Shown here in pieces: positions 5,149 to 7,199 of a DNA stretch of 7,199 bases. Under the pieces are notes generated by a model. That model had not been told where the DNA came from. It searched no databases and saw nothing but the letters and a program-made list of their open reading frames with translations. The position numbers and the translations under genes were made by a program. The stretch comes from an uncultured Eubacteriales bacterium (lineage in GTDB: Bacteria; Bacillota; Clostridia; Oscillospirales; Oscillospiraceae), in contig CAJKSU010000146.1 of assembly GCA_905202605.1 (NCBI GenBank), forward strand, positions 1 to 7,199, in the 5' to 3' direction. Position 1 is the first letter of the stretch. The number at the start of each line of letters is the position of its first letter.

Positions 5149-6063
5149 TTAGTTATTGGTGAAGACGGCAGGGCGCTTCTCAATCATGGCAGCCATGCCT
5201 TCCTTCTGGTCATGGGTGTTGAACAGAAGGGTGAATTCGGTGGTCTCGGCGGCCTTACCGGCAGCGATGGTCTCAATGGCAGCTTTGTTGATGGCGGCCT
5301 TTGCGGAAGCAAGAGCGCAGGCGGGCTTGGTCATGAGGGTCTTAGCAACCTCAACGGCCTTGGCATAGATGGCGTCGTACTCAGCCTTCGCAGCAGCAGC
5401 CTCAGCAGCCTTGTTGGCAGCCTTCAGCTCGTCGAGGTTCTCAGCACCGGCCTTCTTCGCAGCCTTGAATGCTTTTTTGGCCTCAGCAGCCTTGGCGTTC
5501 AGTTCTGCGTCGCCCTCAACATACCAGTTGAGAAGACCCAGATCGTAAGCCTGCTTGCCGGGAACCATCTCGGTGAGCATAACCAGCTGCTTTGCCTTTG
5601 CGGGGCCGACAATGGCGGTAGCACGGGCGCAGCCGTTGGCGCCGGGGATAATGCCCAGACCAACCTCAGGGAAGGACAGGGTGGTGCGGCTGCCGCCAAC
5701 GCGGAAGTCGCAGGCCAGAGTCATCTCACAGCCGCCGCCGAACGCAAAGCCGCCAACCGCAGCGATGGTGGGGATGGGCAGAGACTCCAGAATGTTGTTG
5801 ATCTCAATGGCGAGGCCGCAGAACTCACGGGCATAGCGGGGAGTTGCCTCTGCCATCTCCTTGACGTCGGCACCGGCGGCGAATGCACGCTCGGAACCGG
5901 TCATAATAAGAACGCGGACAGAGGGATCCGCCTTGACCTCGTTGATGGCAGCCATGATATCGGCGTTGATCTCGGAGTTCAGAGCGTTCAGGGCCTTGGG
6001 GCGATTGAGCTGAATGGTAGCAATACCGTTATCTACGGTATAGATAATGTTAGCGTACTCCAT
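5149..6063 (-). CDS. Enoyl-CoA hydratase/crotonase family protein with an Ala/Lys-rich insertion
   Basis: This 304-residue protein belongs to the crotonase superfamily and probably adds water to a 2-enoyl-CoA or removes it from 3-hydroxyacyl-CoA. The oxyanion-hole segments are AAGADVKEM (62-70) and GGFAFGGGCE (104-113). Both glutamates needed for hydratase chemistry are present: Glu113 and Glu133 (in FPEVGLGIIPGA). This favours hydratase over the isomerase or hydrolase branches. The usual GAGG after GIIP reads GANG. Crotonases are usually near 260 residues; the excess is a run of mostly Ala, Lys and Glu at about 186-232, between the GLLN segment and the helix leading to TKPACALASAKAAIN. It breaks no frame. 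The ATG follows AAAGGAG by 11 bases. It lies 33 bases behind the SDR gene, so the two form one unit, ending at a strong terminator. It would logically feed the 3-hydroxybutyryl-CoA dehydrogenase encoded next to it. Confidence 0.92.
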   Translation of the reverse strand: MEYANIIYTVDNGIATIQLNRPKALNALNSEINADIMAAINEVKADPSVRVLIMTGSERAFAAGADVKEMAEATPRYAREFCGLAIEINNILESLPIPTIAAVGGFAFGGGCEMTLACDFRVGGSRTTLSFPEVGLGIIPGANGCARATAIVGPAKAKQLVMLTEMVPGKQAYDLGLLNWYVEGDAELNAKAAEAKKAFKAAKKAGAENLDELKAANKAAEAAAAKAEYDAIYAKAVEVAKTLMTKPACALASAKAAINKAAIETIAAGKAAETTEFTLLFNTHDQKEGMAAMIEKRPAVFTNN

Positions 6064-6096
6064 GATAGCGTAGGCTCCTTTCGTATGTAGAAACGA

Positions 6097-6954
6097 TTAT
6101 TCTGCGGGGATGGACTGACCGCCGTCTACCAGAATATAGGAGCCGGTCATGTAGCTGAAGGAGTCGGAGCACATTGCCAGAACGGGGCCGGCAATCTCCT
6201 CGATGGTGCCAAGACGGCGCACGGAGGTGGACTTGGACTGCTTCTTGTAGTAGTCGGTGAAGTTGCCCTCAGCGTCAACGAAGAACTCTTCGTTCAGAGG
6301 AGTGACAACATAGCCGGGGCAGATGCAGTTGACGGTGATGTTCTCACGGCCGAAATTGTTTGCCAGCGTACGAGCCAGACTCAGGCAGCCTGCCTTAGAA
6401 GCGCCGTAGCCAACAACACCCTTGCCGCCGATGAAGCCGCCCACGGAAGCGGTGATGATGATTCTGCCGCCCTTCTTGCCATTGGTAGCATTCTGCTTGA
6501 TCATCTGACGAGCAGCCTCCTGGCAGAACATAAAGGTGCCAGTGAGGTTGGTAGCCAGAACCTTGGAGAAGTCTTCGGGGGTGTACTCAGGGCGACCTTC
6601 ACGAGTCTCGACCACCAGAGCGGTGGGGCCGGAAATGCCAGCGTTGTTGATGAGAATGTCCAGAGCGCCGAACTCCTCTACGGTCTTATCGATCACCATC
6701 TTTACGTTTTCGGCCTTGCTGGAGTCAGCGGGGATACCGAATGCACGGCCACCCTTGCAGTAGTTCTCGTTGAGGTCAGCCACAGCGTCCTCAACCTTGC
6801 GGGCGGTACGGGCGGTGATGACAACGTTGGCGCCATAAGCGGCCAGCGCGCATGCCATGCCGAAGCCCAGACCCTGAGTGCCGCCGGTGATGATAGCGGT
6901 CTTACCGGTCATGTCAAAGGAAGGAATACCGATCTTGCGGTTCAGATGAGCCAT
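6097..6954 (-). CDS. SDR-family oxidoreductase, gluconate 5-dehydrogenase/FabG-like
   Basis: This 285-residue cytosolic protein is a classical short-chain dehydrogenase/reductase. The cofactor loop is TGGTQGLG (23-30), NNAG lies at 103-106, and the catalytic residues are Ser170, Tyr183 and Lys187 (YGASK). PGYVVTPL (213-220) and the C-terminal TGSYILVDGGQS (270-281) are standard. Arg49 at the end of beta-2 (ITARTARK) favours NADP(H). Its 30-40 residues beyond a minimal FabG lie mainly at 115-127, 153-163 and 224-243, a layout seen in sugar or polyol dehydrogenases; the substrate cannot be told from sequence. The start has TAGGAGTG upstream (AGGAG at 6964-6968, 9 bases). It is the first gene of the pair with the crotonase. 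In this setting it may reduce or oxidise a 3-oxo or 3-hydroxy intermediate, possibly of opposite stereochemistry to Hbd; that is inference. Confidence 0.92.
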   Translation of the reverse strand: MAHLNRKIGIPSFDMTGKTAIITGGTQGLGFGMACALAAYGANVVITARTARKVEDAVADLNENYCKGGRAFGIPADSSKAENVKMVIDKTVEEFGALDILINNAGISGPTALVVETREGRPEYTPEDFSKVLATNLTGTFMFCQEAARQMIKQNATNGKKGGRIIITASVGGFIGGKGVVGYGASKAGCLSLARTLANNFGRENITVNCICPGYVVTPLNEEFFVDAEGNFTDYYKKQSKSTSVRRLGTIEEIAGPVLAMCSDSFSYMTGSYILVDGGQSIPAE

Positions 6955-6990
6955 TGTAAAACACTCCTAATAATAAGATTGGATCAGGAC

Positions 6991-7038
6991 AAAATGTCCT
7001 CCGGCGAGGATACAGGCCAAATCTGTGTCCTCGCCGGA
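6991..7038 (-). terminator. Hairpin between the right-edge gene and the SDR; terminator or leader structure
   Basis: TCCGGCGAGGA (7000-7010) pairs over 11 bp with 7028-7038. After one imperfect position, four more pairs follow (ACAG with CTGT), closing a 7-base loop at 7016-7022. On the minus strand a short TTTT (6991-6994) follows, itself inside a small hairpin GGACA-AAA-TGTCC (6988-7000). The T-tract is poor and lies five bases from the stem, so termination may be partial. The loop is complementary to 7044-7050. Confidence 0.6.
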
Positions 7039-7048
7039 ATACAATTTG

Positions 7049-7097
7049 GCGGGGGATGCAAGGACTCCCCCCCGCACCGGGGGGTACGAGGGGGAGT
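7049..7097. repeat. C/G-run region with competing inverted repeats
   Basis: Runs of seven C, six G and five G lie close together. ACTCCCCC (7064-7071) pairs with 7090-7097. CCCCCC (7068-7073) pairs with GGGGGG (7079-7084). GCGGGGG (7049-7055) pairs with 7069-7075. These pairings compete. The region starts 13 bases after the stop of the right-edge gene and may be part of its terminator or an intergenic repeat. Confidence 0.5.
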
Positions 7098-7110
7098 ATC
7101 ACAATAGAAA

Positions 7111-7199
7111 TTACTTCTTTGCAGCTGCGTGAGCGTCGAACTTCGCCAGCATAGCGCGGGGGGACTGATAAGCACGCTCGAACCGGGGGCACTTCTCGT
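7111..7199 (-). CDS. C-terminal end of an unrecognised protein (partial)
   Basis: The frame is open from the right edge to a TAA at 7111-7113, giving the last 28 residues: beginning Glu-Lys-Cys-Pro-Arg-Phe-Glu and ending in an Ala/Lys-rich tail. The codon style (AAG, GCT/GCA, TTC) matches the enzymes to the left. I cannot assign a family from this fragment. A single Cys is visible but no motif. It may belong to the same module, but 156 structured bases separate it from the SDR gene, so co-transcription is uncertain. Confidence 0.6.
   Translation of the reverse strand, partial: EKCPRFERAYQSPRAMLAKFDAHAAAKK

Noticed and set aside
6914..7192. A 92-codon minus-strand frame spanning the gap before the SDR gene
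   Set aside because: It overlaps the SDR start and the partial right-edge gene, crosses the hairpins, and is rich in Arg/Pro/Cys as expected of a chance frame in GC-rich DNA.

Overview
The window carries eight genes, all read from the minus strand; the plus strand shows no credible gene. AGGAG/AAAGGAG ribosome-binding sites, GC-rich hairpin terminators with T-tracts, sigma-70/SigA-type promoters, a lipobox lipoprotein and a flavin reductase-rubredoxin fusion typical of strict anaerobes point to an anaerobic Firmicute, most likely a moderately GC-rich gut Clostridia (Oscillospiraceae-like). That placement is an inference from style, not from a marker gene.

Layout from left to right, which is the reverse of transcription. 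(1) Three single-gene units, each with its own promoter and terminator: a predicted beta-propeller-like lipoprotein (57-1133), an Hrb-type flavin reductase-rubredoxin fusion (1299-1904), and an unrecognised membrane protein with a possible zinc site (2029-2964). (2) A two-gene unit with a near-consensus promoter at 5065-5093: a 3-hydroxybutyryl-CoA dehydrogenase (4127-4978) followed by a second protein of the same superfamily that resembles L-carnitine dehydrogenase (3081-4040). (3) A unit made of a short-chain dehydrogenase (6097-6954) and a crotonase/enoyl-CoA hydratase (5149-6063), closed by a strong terminator at 5106-5144. (4) The last 28 codons of an unrecognised gene enter from the right edge (7111-7199), separated from the SDR by a 156-base, strongly structured gap.

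The four enzymes at 3081-6954 share strongly biased codon use and look like one metabolic module acting on 3-hydroxyacyl/enoyl-CoA thioesters and a related hydroxy acid. Hydration, 3-hydroxy oxidation and two further oxidoreductions are covered. No thiolase, acyl-CoA dehydrogenase, CoA ligase or CoA transferase lies in the window, so the substrate and direction (butyrate-type synthesis, or breakdown of a carnitine-like or other hydroxy acid) cannot be fixed from here.

Most worth a second look are: the Ala/Lys-rich insertion of about 45 residues in the crotonase; divergent residues around the otherwise intact active site of the 3-hydroxybutyryl-CoA dehydrogenase; the PanE-like NADPH signature in the carnitine-dehydrogenase-like protein; the hairpin at 7000-7038 whose whole 7-base loop is complementary to a nearby flank; and a 7-3-7 operator-like inverted repeat upstream of the lipoprotein gene. 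No gap between genes exceeds 300 bases; the longest is 170. I see no RNA gene, CRISPR array, insertion sequence or phage gene. I do not see clear evidence of a wholly new system.
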